A program made the translations under genes and the position numbers. A stretch of 64,000 nt of DNA from Lichenicoccus sp965276875 (GTDB lineage Bacteria > Pseudomonadota > Alphaproteobacteria > Acetobacterales > Acetobacteraceae). The stretch lies in NCBI RefSeq assembly GCF_965276875.1, contig NZ_OZ255701.1, forward strand, positions 2,666,001 through 2,730,000, read 5' to 3'. A model generated the notes under the pieces. The model was not told the DNA's origin, ran no database searches, and saw nothing but the letters and a program-made list of their open reading frames with translations. Shown here one piece after another: positions 33,829 through 42,586 of this stretch; the stretch's first letter is position 1; every line of letters starts with the position of its first letter.

Positions 33829-34446
33829 TCATGGCACGGCGCCGGTATGCACCAGCACCTGGTGCGTGCCTCTGTAGATTAGTTCGAGGGCGACGGCGAG
33901 CACCACCAGCAGCCCCACCCAGCCAATCCAGCGGTAGCGCGTCAGCAGCCGCGCCATCAGCGAGGCGGCCGCTCCCATCAGCAGCACAGAGACGGTCAGC
34001 CCGGTGACCAGCACCCACAGATGTTGGCCGGCTGCACCGGCGACGGCAAGGATGTTGTCCAGGCTCATCGACAGGTCGGCGAGCACGATCCGCAGGATGG
34101 CGCGGCGCATGTCGCCGGGAGCCGCGGCCCTGTCCGGCTCGGCCGCCCCCGCCTCGGCGTGCGCGCGCAACTCGCGCAGCATGCGCCAGCACACCCACAG
34201 CAGCAGCAGCCCTCCGGCCAGCGTGAGCCCGACGATTGCGAGCAGCTTGAGCGCGATCGTGGCAAAGCCGACGCGCATTACGGTGGCCGCTAGAATCCCG
34301 ACCAGGATGGCAATGCGTCGTTCGCGGTTCGGCAGGTTGATCACCGCCAGGCCGACCACCACCGCGTTGTCGCCGGCGAGCGTGAGGTCGATCAGCAGGA
34401 CCTGGACGAGGTCGAGCAGTTGGGCTGCGAGCGGATCGGGCATCAT
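33829..34446 (-). CDS. TerC/YjbE-type integral membrane protein
   Basis: A 205-residue protein with about seven membrane helices. The TerC motifs are LTLAGDNAVVVGLAV near residues 21-35 and LADLSMSLDNILAVAG near 120; the Asp residues in both motifs are conserved and probably handle a metal ion. TerC-like proteins are implicated in tellurite resistance or manganese export. Convergent flanks of about 185 bases on the left hold nothing recognised. Confidence 0.9.
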   Translation of the reverse strand: MMPDPLAAQLLDLVQVLLIDLTLAGDNAVVVGLAVINLPNRERRIAILVGILAATVMRVGFATIALKLLAIVGLTLAGGLLLLWVCWRMLRELRAHAEAGAAEPDRAAAPGDMRRAILRIVLADLSMSLDNILAVAGAAGQHLWVLVTGLTVSVLLMGAAASLMARLLTRYRWIGWVGLLVVLAVALELIYRGTHQVLVHTGAVP

Positions 34447-34572
34447 CGGGGCTGCGTAGCACGCCGCAGCCCCCGCTTAGGCGCCCCCCCGCTTATGCGC
34501 CCCCTGTGATGACGCGGTCGGATGCTCTACAGGAGCGGCGATCCACCCCCAAGCATGCAGGACATAAGCCGC

Positions 34573-35934
34573 ATGGTTCCGCGCTACAGCCGTCCCGCCA
34601 TGGCCGCCATCTGGGCGCCGGCCAACCGCTATTGCATCTGGTTCGAGATCGAAGCCCTCGCCGCCGAGGCGATGGCAGCACACGGCGACGTGCCGGCCGC
34701 AGCCGCGTCCGTCATCCGCGAGCGCGGCGATGTTGCGATGGCGGCCTTTTCGGACGCGGATCTGGCGCGGATCGATGCGATCGAGGCGGAAACCCGCCAC
34801 GACGTGATCGCCTTTCTGACCTGGCTCGCCGAGAAGATCGGACCCGAGAGCCGCTTCGTGCATCTCGGCATGACCAGCAGCGACGTGCTCGATACCTGTC
34901 TTGCGGTGCAGCTCACCCAGGCCGCCGACCTGCTGATCGCGGATGTCGATGCGGTGCTGGCCGCACTCCGCAGGCGCGCCTTCGAGCACAAATTCACCCT
35001 TACCATCGGTCGTAGCCACGGCATCCATGCCGAGCCGACCAGCTTCGGGCTCAAGCTCGCCGGCCATTATGCCGAGTTCGATCGTAACCGGGCGCGCCTG
35101 GTGGCGGCGCGCGCGGAGATCGCCACCTGCGCGATCTCCGGCGCCGTCGGCACCTACGCGCACGTTTCGCCCGAGGTGGAGGCGTTCGTGGCGGCGCGGC
35201 TGCGGTTGCGGCCGGAGCCGGTCTCCACACAGGTGATCCCGCGCGACCGTCATGCGGCGTTCTTTTGCGCGCTCGGGGTGGTGGCGAGCGGCATCGAGCG
35301 GCTGGCAGTGGAGGTGCGCCACCTGCAGCGCTCGGAGGTGCGCGAGGCGGAGGAGTTCTTCCATGCCGGGCAGAAGGGCTCCTCGGCGATGCCGCACAAG
35401 CGCAACCCGGTGCTGAGCGAGAACCTGACGGGGCTCGCGCGTCTGGTGCGCAGTGCCGTGGGGCCGGCGCTGGAGAACGTCGCACTCTGGCACGAGCGCG
35501 ACATCAGCCACTCGTCGGTGGAGCGCAACATCGCCCCGGATGCGACCATCGGCCTGGATTTCGCGCTGGCCCGTCTGGCCGGCATGATCGAGACGCTGGT
35601 GGTCTATCCAGAGCGGATGGCGGCCAACCTTGAAAGCCTCGGCGGCGTCGTGCATAGCGGCGAGGTTCTGCTGGCGCTGGCGCGCGCCGGCATCCAGCGC
35701 GAGGACGCCTATCGGATCGTGCAGCGCAACGCGATGGCCACCTGGACGCGACTCGGACAGCCGGACGGGCGCAGCTTTCGCGACAACCTCGACGCCGACC
35801 CTGAGGTCGCGGGCCGGGTTTCCGTCGAGGCACTCGATGCCGCCATGCAAGCCGAGCGCCACTTGGCAGCTTTGGACACGAGTTACCAGCGTGTCTTCGG
35901 CGACCCGGGACCGGCTACACTGCCACCAAACTGA
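34573..35934 (+). CDS. purB: Adenylosuccinate lyase
   Basis: A 453-residue fumarase-superfamily enzyme acting twice in purine synthesis (SAICAR to AICAR and adenylosuccinate to AMP). The signature GSSAMPHKRNPVLSENLTGL is at about residues 266-285; the TSSDVLDTC motif is near 98, and the helical bundle is complete. The start MVPRYSRPAM fits the family; the longer frame from 34522 is unlikely. The next gene lies 77 bases downstream. Confidence 0.96.
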   Translation: MVPRYSRPAMAAIWAPANRYCIWFEIEALAAEAMAAHGDVPAAAASVIRERGDVAMAAFSDADLARIDAIEAETRHDVIAFLTWLAEKIGPESRFVHLGMTSSDVLDTCLAVQLTQAADLLIADVDAVLAALRRRAFEHKFTLTIGRSHGIHAEPTSFGLKLAGHYAEFDRNRARLVAARAEIATCAISGAVGTYAHVSPEVEAFVAARLRLRPEPVSTQVIPRDRHAAFFCALGVVASGIERLAVEVRHLQRSEVREAEEFFHAGQKGSSAMPHKRNPVLSENLTGLARLVRSAVGPALENVALWHERDISHSSVERNIAPDATIGLDFALARLAGMIETLVVYPERMAANLESLGGVVHSGEVLLALARAGIQREDAYRIVQRNAMATWTRLGQPDGRSFRDNLDADPEVAGRVSVEALDAAMQAERHLAALDTSYQRVFGDPGPATLPPN

Positions 35935-36011
35935 CGCAGTGCCGCAAAAATCGGCCGCTTTCCGTCGGTCGGCCTTTGCCGCGGCGCATCATACTCCATA
36001 TAAACAATGTC

Positions 36012-36740
36012 GTGTGCACAGTCATCGTCTCCACCAATCCTGGCCAGCGTTGGCCTCTCCTCATTGCGGCAAACCGTGACGAGCGACTGGATCGTCCCTG
36101 GCAGGCGCCAGGGCGACACTGGCCGGAACAGCCCGGCATCGTCGGCGGACGCGACGGACTCGGGGGTGGGAGCTGGCTTGCCGTCAACGACAAAGGGGTC
36201 GCGGCCGCGGTGCTGAACCGGGTCGGCAGTCTGGGCCCCGCACCTGGCAAGCGCTCGCGCGGCGACCTGCCGCTGGTCGGCCTGGCACATGAGACGGCCG
36301 AGGCGGCCGCACGCGCGATCGCCTCGCTCGACGCAGGCAGCATGCGTTCGTTCAACATGGTGGTGGCCGACCGGCACCACGCTTTCTATCTTTGCGGCCT
36401 CGGCTACGGTCATGCGGAGGTGACGGTTCTCGACCCCGGCATGCACATGATCGCGACTGCCGGCCCCGACGACATGAAGATCCCCCGAATTGCCCGCCAT
36501 CTGCCGCGCTTCCAATCGGCGCCGACCCCGCAGCCGCCAGACTGGAAGAGTTGGATCGCCCTGCTCTCCGACCGCTCGTTGCCGGCCGGGAGCGAGCTGA
36601 ACATCCCGCCGCGCAGCGGTTTCGGCACCAGTAATTCCTCGCTTCTCGGCGTCCCGGATGATTCCGACGCTACCCCAAGTTGGCTGTTTGCCGCAGGCCC
36701 CCCGGATCGTGCTCCCTTCGAGCCGGTCGCGTTCGCCTGA
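36012..36740 (+). CDS. NRDE family protein (TANGO2-like)
   Basis: A 242-residue protein. The start is chosen as GTG 36012 because it gives MCTVIV, and Met removal would expose Cys2 as the usual N-terminal nucleophile of the NRDE family. The namesake motif is LLIAANRDERLDRPW, followed by GGSWLAVNDKGVAAAVLNRV and SFNMVVADRHHAFY. Functions of the family are poorly known; eukaryotic relatives are linked to Golgi organisation and heme. Confidence 0.85.
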   Translation: MCTVIVSTNPGQRWPLLIAANRDERLDRPWQAPGRHWPEQPGIVGGRDGLGGGSWLAVNDKGVAAAVLNRVGSLGPAPGKRSRGDLPLVGLAHETAEAAARAIASLDAGSMRSFNMVVADRHHAFYLCGLGYGHAEVTVLDPGMHMIATAGPDDMKIPRIARHLPRFQSAPTPQPPDWKSWIALLSDRSLPAGSELNIPPRSGFGTSNSSLLGVPDDSDATPSWLFAAGPPDRAPFEPVAFA

Positions 36741-36797
36741 CCGGGATGCTATAGCCCGCCCGCGCGCGCCAACCGACGCGCCGTTCAATCAAGGACG

Positions 36798-37565
36798 ATG
36801 ATGGCACGTCGCCGACAGCTCTACGAAGGCAAGGCCAAGATCCTGTTCGAGGGCCCCGAACCCGGGACACTCGTTCAGTATTTCAAGGACGATGCGACGG
36901 CCGGGAACGGCGCCAAGAAGGGGATCATCACCGGCAAGGGCGTGCTCAACAACCGAATCAGCGAGCATCTGATGCTGCGCCTGAACGAGATCGGCGTGCC
37001 GACGCATTTCGTCCGCCGGCTCAACATGCGCGAACAACTCATCCGCGAAGTGGAGATCATCCCCATCGAGGTGGTGGTGCGCAATGTTTCCGCCGGCAGC
37101 CTCAGCAAGCGGCTCGGTATTCCGGAGGGCACCCGGCTGCCGCGCTCGATCATCGAATATTACTACAAGAACGACGCACTCGGCGATCCGATGGTCGCCG
37201 AGGAGCACATCACCGCCTTCGGCTGGGCGTCCACCGCCGACATGGACGACATGGTCGCCCTGGCGTTGCGCATTAACGACTTCCTGACCGGCTTGTTCCT
37301 CGGAATCGGCATCACCCTCGTCGATTTCAAGCTGGAGTTCGGCCGGCTGTGGGAAAACGAGGACATGCGCCTGGTGCTGGCCGACGAGATCAGTCCGGAT
37401 AATTGCCGGCTGTGGGACAGCAAGACCAGCGAGAAGCTCGACAAGGACCGTTTCCGGCGCGACCTTGGACGGGTCGAGGAGGCCTATCAGGAGGTCGCCA
37501 AGCGGCTCGGCATCCTGCCCGAAGCCGGCAACAATGACCTGAAGGGACCGGAGCTTATGCAGTGA
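36798..37565 (+). CDS. purC: SAICAR synthetase
   Basis: A 255-residue ligase that condenses CAIR with aspartate (purine pathway). Start RRRQLYEGKAKILFEG, the ATP/substrate segments IEVVVRNVSAGSLSKRLG, and LADEISPDNCRLWDSKTSEK. AAGGAC site before the ATG. Overlaps purS by 4 bases and heads the purC-purS-x-purQ-purL cluster. Confidence 0.97.
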   Translation: MMARRRQLYEGKAKILFEGPEPGTLVQYFKDDATAGNGAKKGIITGKGVLNNRISEHLMLRLNEIGVPTHFVRRLNMREQLIREVEIIPIEVVVRNVSAGSLSKRLGIPEGTRLPRSIIEYYYKNDALGDPMVAEEHITAFGWASTADMDDMVALALRINDFLTGLFLGIGITLVDFKLEFGRLWENEDMRLVLADEISPDNCRLWDSKTSEKLDKDRFRRDLGRVEEAYQEVAKRLGILPEAGNNDLKGPELMQ

Positions 37566-37804
37566 AGGCCAGGGTGACCGTCATGCTCAAGGACGGCGTG
37601 CTCGACCCGCAAGGACGCGCCATCGGCCATGCGCTGCATGTATTGGGCTTTGATGAGGTCGGCGAAGTGCGTGCCGGTCGGGTCATCGAACTCGATCTCG
37701 CCGACACCGACGCCGACCGCGCCCGTACGCAGGCGGAGTCGATGGGCCATCGGCTGCTGGCCAATGCAGTGATCGAAACCTTCAGCGTCGAGGTGCTGCC
37801 ATGA
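37562..37804 (+). CDS. purS: FGAM synthetase subunit PurS
   Basis: An 80-residue small subunit of the three-part FGAM synthetase (PurL-PurQ-PurS), which forms a bridging dimer. It has the family pattern VMLKDGVLDPQGRAIGHALH and RVIELDLADTDAD. Overlaps the genes on both sides in ATGA form. Confidence 0.95.
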   Translation: MKARVTVMLKDGVLDPQGRAIGHALHVLGFDEVGEVRAGRVIELDLADTDADRARTQAESMGHRLLANAVIETFSVEVLP

Positions 37805-38178
37805 AGGTCCGGATGACCAGTTTCCTTGCCGCAGCACTGCTGCTGTCCGCCGGCGCCGCACACGCGCAGCGCGTCTCGCCGATGCAGGCGGGCCGGTTCG
37901 CGCAATACTGCCGCAGTCCGCGCAACGGCGGCCAGCAGATCTGCGACGCCTATATCACCGGCATGGCCGACAGCTTCGCGCTGATCCAGAAGCTCCCCGG
38001 CGGCTCCAGCGGCGATTTGCGAAAGGCGGGCATCTGCGTGCCGCGGACGGCGAGCGGTGCGGCGATGCGCCAGGCGGTGATGTCCTGGCTGGGCTCGCAT
38101 CAGAACATGCTGGGCAAGCAGGTCGGCGAGACGGTGTATTACGCGCTGCACGACACCTATCCCTGCGGCGCCGGCTGA
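37801..38178 (+). CDS. Secreted Rap1a/Tai-like protein inside the pur operon
   Basis: A 125-residue protein with a signal peptide (cleavage near AHAQ, residue 22). The mature domain has the Rap1a/Tai pattern: GRFAQYC...QQICDAYITGMADS, a mid Cys in AGICVPRT, and a C-terminal YPCGAG. The four cysteines can form two disulfides. Members include immunity proteins against type VI effectors, though many are standalone periplasmic proteins. Its position between purS and purQ, with 4-base overlap at the start, is unexpected for a secreted protein; no effector gene is seen nearby. Confidence 0.8.
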   Translation: MKVRMTSFLAAALLLSAGAAHAQRVSPMQAGRFAQYCRSPRNGGQQICDAYITGMADSFALIQKLPGGSSGDLRKAGICVPRTASGAAMRQAVMSWLGSHQNMLGKQVGETVYYALHDTYPCGAG

Positions 38179-38182
38179 GTCC

Positions 38183-38851
38183 ATGCGCGCCGCTATCGTG
38201 CTGTTTCCCGGCACCAACCGGGAGCGCGACATGGCGATCGCCCTGCGCGGTGCCACCGGAGTAGCGCCGCTGCAAGTCTGGCACCGGGAGACCGAGTTGC
38301 CGCCGCTCGATTTGGTCGTGCTGCCGGGCGGGTTCAGTCACGGCGACTATCTGCGTTGCGGCGCGATGGCGGCGCACTCGCCGATCATGCCGGCGGTGCG
38401 CGCCTTTGCCGAGGCCGGCGGCCATGTCCTTGGCGTCTGCAACGGCTTTCAGATCCTGACCGAAGCCGGTTTGCTACCGGGCGCACTGCTGCGCAATGCG
38501 GGCCTGCGTTTTCTGTCGCACGATTGCGACCTGCGCGTGGCGCGCGCCGGCACTGCCTTTACCAGGCAGTGGCAGGAGGGCGACGTCGTGCGCGCCCCGC
38601 TCGCGCATGGTGACGGCAACTATGTGGCCGACGAGGCGACGCTCGACCGCCTGGAGGGCGAGGGACGCGTTGCTTTCCGCTATGCGCGCGACAATCCCAA
38701 TGGCAGCGCCCGGTCCATCGCCGGTATCCTGAGCGAGAACCTGCGCGTGCTCGGCCTGATGCCGCATCTCGAGGACGTGGTCGATCCGCTGACCGGCGGC
38801 ACCGACGGGCGCAAGCTGTTCTCGGGCCTGCTCGAGGCGCTCGCCGCATGA
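38183..38851 (+). CDS. purQ: FGAM synthetase glutaminase subunit PurQ
   Basis: A 222-residue class I glutaminase delivering ammonia to PurL. The catalytic Cys is in VLGVCNGFQIL, with the His/Glu pair in LMPHLEDVVD near the C-terminus. The start VLFPGTNRERDMAIAL is typical. It overlaps purL by 4 bases. Confidence 0.96.
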   Translation: MRAAIVLFPGTNRERDMAIALRGATGVAPLQVWHRETELPPLDLVVLPGGFSHGDYLRCGAMAAHSPIMPAVRAFAEAGGHVLGVCNGFQILTEAGLLPGALLRNAGLRFLSHDCDLRVARAGTAFTRQWQEGDVVRAPLAHGDGNYVADEATLDRLEGEGRVAFRYARDNPNGSARSIAGILSENLRVLGLMPHLEDVVDPLTGGTDGRKLFSGLLEALAA

Positions 38852-41049
38852 AGCCGGTCGACGCCGCATTGGCTCGCAGCTTTGGACTGACCGACACTGA
38901 GTACGAGCGCGTGTGCGCGATCATGGGCCGCACCCCGACCCTGACCGAACTTGGCATCTTCTCCGTCATGTGGTCCGAGCACTGCTCCTACAAATCCTCG
39001 CGCGTTTGGCTGCGCACCCTGCCGACGACCGCGCCCTGGGTCATCCACGGGCCTGGCGAGAATGCCGGTGTGGTCGATATCGGCCAGGGGCTTGCCGCCA
39101 TCTTCAAGATGGAGAGCCATAACCACCCCTCCTTCATCGAGCCGTATCAGGGGGCAGCGACCGGAGTCGGCGGCATCCTCCGCGATGTCTTCACCATGGG
39201 TGCCAGGCCGATCGCCAACCTGAACGCCCTGCGTTTCGGCGACCCCGCGGACCCCTCCACCCGTCGCATCGTCGACGGGGTGGTGCGCGGCATCGGCGGC
39301 TACGGCAATTGCGTCGGGGTGCCGACAGTCGGTGGCGAGATCAACTTCCATCCGCGCTATAACGGCAATCCGCTGGTCAATGCGATGACCGTCGGCATCG
39401 CCCGCGCCGACCGCATCTTCCTTTCCACCGCCGCCGGGATCGGCAATCCGGTGGTCTATGTAGGCTCCAAAACCGGGCGCGACGGCATCCACGGTGCCAC
39501 CATGGCCTCCGCCGCCTTCGGCGAGGACGCGCAAGTCAAGCGCCCCACCGTGCAGGTCGGCGATCCGTTCACCGAGAAGCTGCTGATCGAGGCGTGTCTG
39601 GAGCTGATGGAAACCGACGCGATCGTGGCGATCCAGGACATGGGGGCCGCCGGCCTGACCTCGTCGGCGGTCGAGATGGCCGGCAAGGGCGGTGTTGGCA
39701 TCGACCTCGACCTCGACCGCGTGCCGCAGCGCGAGACCGCGATGACCGCCTACGAGATGATGCTCTCGGAAAGCCAGGAGCGCATGCTGATGGTGCTGCG
39801 CCCGGATCGTACGGCCCAGGCGCAGGCGGTGTTCGAGAAGTGGGAACTCGATTTCGCGGTGATCGGGACCCTCACCGACACCGGCCATATCATCGTCCGC
39901 CATCTCGGCGCGGTCGAGGCCGATATCCCGCTGGCACCTCTCGCCGACCAGGCGCCGCTCTATCACCGCCCCGCCGCACCCACGCCGCCGCCGCCGGCCT
40001 TGGGCCCGACCCCCGATCCGGTCGGCATTGAGGCGGCGCTGGTTCGGCTGATCGGCTCGCCGGACGGCGCCTCGCGTGCCTGGGTGTGGGACCAGTACGA
40101 CAGCACCGTCGGCGGTCAGACCATCCGCCGCCCGGGTGCCGCCGACGCCGCCATCGTGCGCGTCGAGAACACCACCATCGCCCTTGCTCTGACCACCGAC
40201 TGCACGCCGCGCTACGTGGCGGCCGATGCCCGCGTCGGCGGGGCACAGGCTGTGGCCGAGGCTTGGCGCAACCTGACCGCCACCGGCGCACGGCCGCTGG
40301 CGATCACCGACAACCTCAATTTTGGCAATCCCGAGAAGCCGGAGGTGATGGGCCAGTTCGCCGATGCCGTGGCCGGCATGCGCGAGGCGTGCCTGGCGCT
40401 GGACTTCCCGGTCGTGAGCGGCAACGTCTCGCTCTACAACGAGACCGCCGGTGCCGACGGCGGCTCGGTCTCGATCCTGCCGACCCCCGCAATCGGCGGC
40501 CTCGGCGTGATCGACGATGCCGCCGCCGCCGTCGGTCTGTCGCTGGCGCCGGACCTCGACCTGGTGCTGATCGGCGAGACGCGCGGGCATCTCGGACAAA
40601 GCCTGTGGCTGCGCGAGATCCACGGCCGCGAGGCCGGGCCGCCGCCAACGGTCGATCTCGACGCCGAGCGGCGGCACGGCGATTTCGTGCGGCAGCGGAT
40701 CATGTCGGGGACGGTCCAGGCCTGCCACGACGTCTCCGACGGCGGCCTGCTGGTCGCGATCGCCGAGATGGCGATGGCCGGCGACGCCGGTTGCACCCTC
40801 GATGTGCCGGCTTCCGGCATGTCGCCGCATGCCTATTGGTTCGGCGAGGACCAGGCGCGCTACGTGCTCGCCGTGGCCGATGGCGACGCCTTGATCGAGG
40901 CGGCCGCCGCGGCCGCGATCCCGGCGCGACGATTGGGCCGGGCACGGGCGTCGGATGCGGGTTTGACTTTGTCCAGCGGCGCCACAATATCGCTCAGGCG
41001 GCTGCGGGCGGCGCATGAGCGCTTCTTCCCCGACCTGATGAATGCTTGA
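38848..41049 (+). CDS. purL: FGAM synthetase large subunit PurL
   Basis: A 733-residue small-type PurL that converts FGAR to FGAM with ATP and PurQ/PurS. Landmarks: MWSEHCSYKSSR near 43-54, MESHNHPSFIEPYQGAATGV near 90-109, KTGRDGIHGATMAS near 206-219. The GNVSLYNET and HDVSDGGLLVAIAEM motifs follow in the second half. The last codons overlap the bolA reading frame by a few bases depending on start. Confidence 0.97.
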   Translation: MKPVDAALARSFGLTDTEYERVCAIMGRTPTLTELGIFSVMWSEHCSYKSSRVWLRTLPTTAPWVIHGPGENAGVVDIGQGLAAIFKMESHNHPSFIEPYQGAATGVGGILRDVFTMGARPIANLNALRFGDPADPSTRRIVDGVVRGIGGYGNCVGVPTVGGEINFHPRYNGNPLVNAMTVGIARADRIFLSTAAGIGNPVVYVGSKTGRDGIHGATMASAAFGEDAQVKRPTVQVGDPFTEKLLIEACLELMETDAIVAIQDMGAAGLTSSAVEMAGKGGVGIDLDLDRVPQRETAMTAYEMMLSESQERMLMVLRPDRTAQAQAVFEKWELDFAVIGTLTDTGHIIVRHLGAVEADIPLAPLADQAPLYHRPAAPTPPPPALGPTPDPVGIEAALVRLIGSPDGASRAWVWDQYDSTVGGQTIRRPGAADAAIVRVENTTIALALTTDCTPRYVAADARVGGAQAVAEAWRNLTATGARPLAITDNLNFGNPEKPEVMGQFADAVAGMREACLALDFPVVSGNVSLYNETAGADGGSVSILPTPAIGGLGVIDDAAAAVGLSLAPDLDLVLIGETRGHLGQSLWLREIHGREAGPPPTVDLDAERRHGDFVRQRIMSGTVQACHDVSDGGLLVAIAEMAMAGDAGCTLDVPASGMSPHAYWFGEDQARYVLAVADGDALIEAAAAAAIPARRLGRARASDAGLTLSSGATISLRRLRAAHERFFPDLMNA

Positions 41050-41065
41050 GGAACACCGCGACATG

Positions 41066-41302
41066 CCGATGGAAGCGGGCGAGATCGAGAGCCTGATCAA
41101 GGCGGCCCTGCCGGATGCGACCGTCAGCATCGAGGATCTCGCCGGCGATGGCGATCACTATGCCTGCAAGGTGGTGAGCGAGTCGTTCCGCGGGCGCTCG
41201 CGTTTGCAGCAGCATCAGATGGTCTATGCCGCATTGCAGGGCCATATGGGCGGCGCGCTGCATGCCCTGGCGTTGCAGACCAATCCGCCTCTTATGGCGT
41301 GA
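41066..41302 (+). CDS. BolA-family protein
   Basis: A 78-residue BolA-like protein, MPMEAGEIESLIKAALPDAT, with the C-terminal FRGRSRLQQHQMVYAALQG and conserved His residues. It pairs with monothiol glutaredoxins to bind iron-sulfur clusters and sense iron. The ATG at 41066 has GAGGA 9 bases upstream; ATG 41042 overlaps purL. The glutaredoxin partner follows 23 bases later. Confidence 0.93.
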   Translation, partial: PMEAGEIESLIKAALPDATVSIEDLAGDGDHYACKVVSESFRGRSRLQQHQMVYAALQGHMGGALHALALQTNPPLMA

Positions 41303-41325
41303 GCCTGATCCACAAGGAGCCAACC

Positions 41326-41667
41326 ATGTCCGACACCGTCTTTACCCGCATCAAGAGCGAAATCGAGAGCAACCCGGTCATGCTCTACATGAAGGGCAAC
41401 GCGATGTTCCCGCAATGCGGGTTTTCCGCGCGCGTGGTGCAGATCCTCTCGCACATGGGCGTGCCCTTCCAGACCGCTAACGTGCTTGAGGACCAGGAGC
41501 TGCGCGAGGGGGTGAAGGCCTTCTCGAACTGGCCTACGATTCCGCAGCTCTACGTCAAGGGCGAGCTGGTCGGTGGCTGCGATATCGTTACCGAGATGTA
41601 TCAGTCCGGCGAGCTCGAAACCTTGTTTGCCGAGCATGGTATCCAGGCGGCCCACAGCCAAGCCTGA
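41326..41667 (+). CDS. grxD: Monothiol glutaredoxin (Grx4 type)
   Basis: A 113-residue CGFS glutaredoxin (MFPQCGFSARVVQIL, about residues 30-44) with WPTIPQLYVKGELVGGCDIV for glutathione binding. It carries iron-sulfur clusters and works with BolA. AAGGAG lies 5 bases before the ATG. Last gene of the purine-bolA-grx cluster. Confidence 0.95.
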   Translation: MSDTVFTRIKSEIESNPVMLYMKGNAMFPQCGFSARVVQILSHMGVPFQTANVLEDQELREGVKAFSNWPTIPQLYVKGELVGGCDIVTEMYQSGELETLFAEHGIQAAHSQA

Positions 41668-41736
41668 GTTCAGCGCTTTACGCGTCCCGCCGCCCTGTCG
41701 TAGGACAGGCGCGAGGCGTTCGCGCAGGGGTCGGCG

Positions 41737-42063
41737 ATGTCGTTACAGCGTATTCTGTTGGCGCTCTGGCTTGGCTGGGCCCTGGTTGCGGCGGTATCGC
41801 TGCCGTCCCGGGCGCAGCACCTTGTTACCAGTTCCGATGCGAGCAAGCTCACGCTTGATGCGCTGACGGCGCCTCCGCACCCCGTCTATCGCCTCCCAAT
41901 CTACCGCCCTCCAGCCTCTCGCTCCCCGATCTATCACCGGGTGTCGGCGGTGCGACGGGCGCACCGGCCCGGCTATGTCAGCCACCAGATGCACGCGTCG
42001 CTTGGGCGGCATCGGTCGCGTCACCGGTATGCTAATTTGGGCTCTCATCGTCGCCGATCCTGA
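41737..42063 (+). CDS. Small secreted basic protein, unknown function
   Basis: A 108-residue protein with a clear signal peptide (LLALWLGWALVAAV, cleavage near SRAQ). The mature part is rich in Pro, Arg, His and Tyr without recognised domain. The last 32 bases overlap the convergent yraN gene. The reading frame is supported by the signal peptide only, so it could be poorly conserved. Confidence 0.5.
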   Translation: MSLQRILLALWLGWALVAAVSLPSRAQHLVTSSDASKLTLDALTAPPHPVYRLPIYRPPASRSPIYHRVSAVRRAHRPGYVSHQMHASLGRHRSRHRYANLGSHRRRS

Positions 42064-42457
42064 AGGCGTCGGCGATCCGCCGGATCTGCCCGGCATGGTC
42101 AAGCAAGACCAGATCAAAGCGCAGATGACAGCCGGCCCATTCAGGATGTTGCGCAAGCAGGACCCCGGCCGCTGCAATCAGGCGGCGGCGTTGCGCAAGC
42201 GACAGGGCGCATGCTGCGTCGCATAGGTATGCGCGCGCCTTGACCTCGACGAAAGCGATCAGAGCCGCTTTAGGAAGGCTTGCGACAATGTCGATCTCGC
42301 CGCATGCGGTCCGCGCCCGACGCAGCAGAATGGTCCAGCCGTCGCGTGCAAGCGCCTGACACACCAGGCTTTCCGCGCCGACTCCCCGGGCCTGTGCGCG
42401 CCTGCGTCGTGACGGGTCCGACACACCCGGAACGGATAAGCTGTTCGCGCTAGGCAT
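42032..42457 (-). CDS. YraN family (UPF0102) putative endonuclease
   Basis: A 141-residue protein with the restriction-endonuclease-like motif GEIDIVA...IAFVEVKAR (Asp, Glu and Lys) and the later RRLIAAAGVLLAQHPEW and RFDLVL. The function is unknown. ATG 42457 is used; the frame extends to 42532 with a basic leader. It is divergent from the cardiolipin synthase gene. Confidence 0.85.
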   Translation of the reverse strand: MPSANSLSVPGVSDPSRRRRAQARGVGAESLVCQALARDGWTILLRRARTACGEIDIVASLPKAALIAFVEVKARAYLCDAACALSLAQRRRLIAAAGVLLAQHPEWAGCHLRFDLVLLDHAGQIRRIADAFRIGDDESPN

Positions 42458-42586
42458 GGCGGTGGCCCCGCCGGCACCGCTCCTGCATCGTCGCACGGAT
42501 GACCATGATCCCCTGTCCCAACCTCTCGCCATGCAGGTTAGCGAAAACTCCCTTCCGAACGCTTAAAGCCACGATGCTTAGCTGCC

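Noticed and set aside
38680..41130. Minus-strand frame of 816 codons
   Set aside because: Antisense to purL, His/Gly/Asp-rich low-complexity translation typical of shadows in GC-rich DNA.
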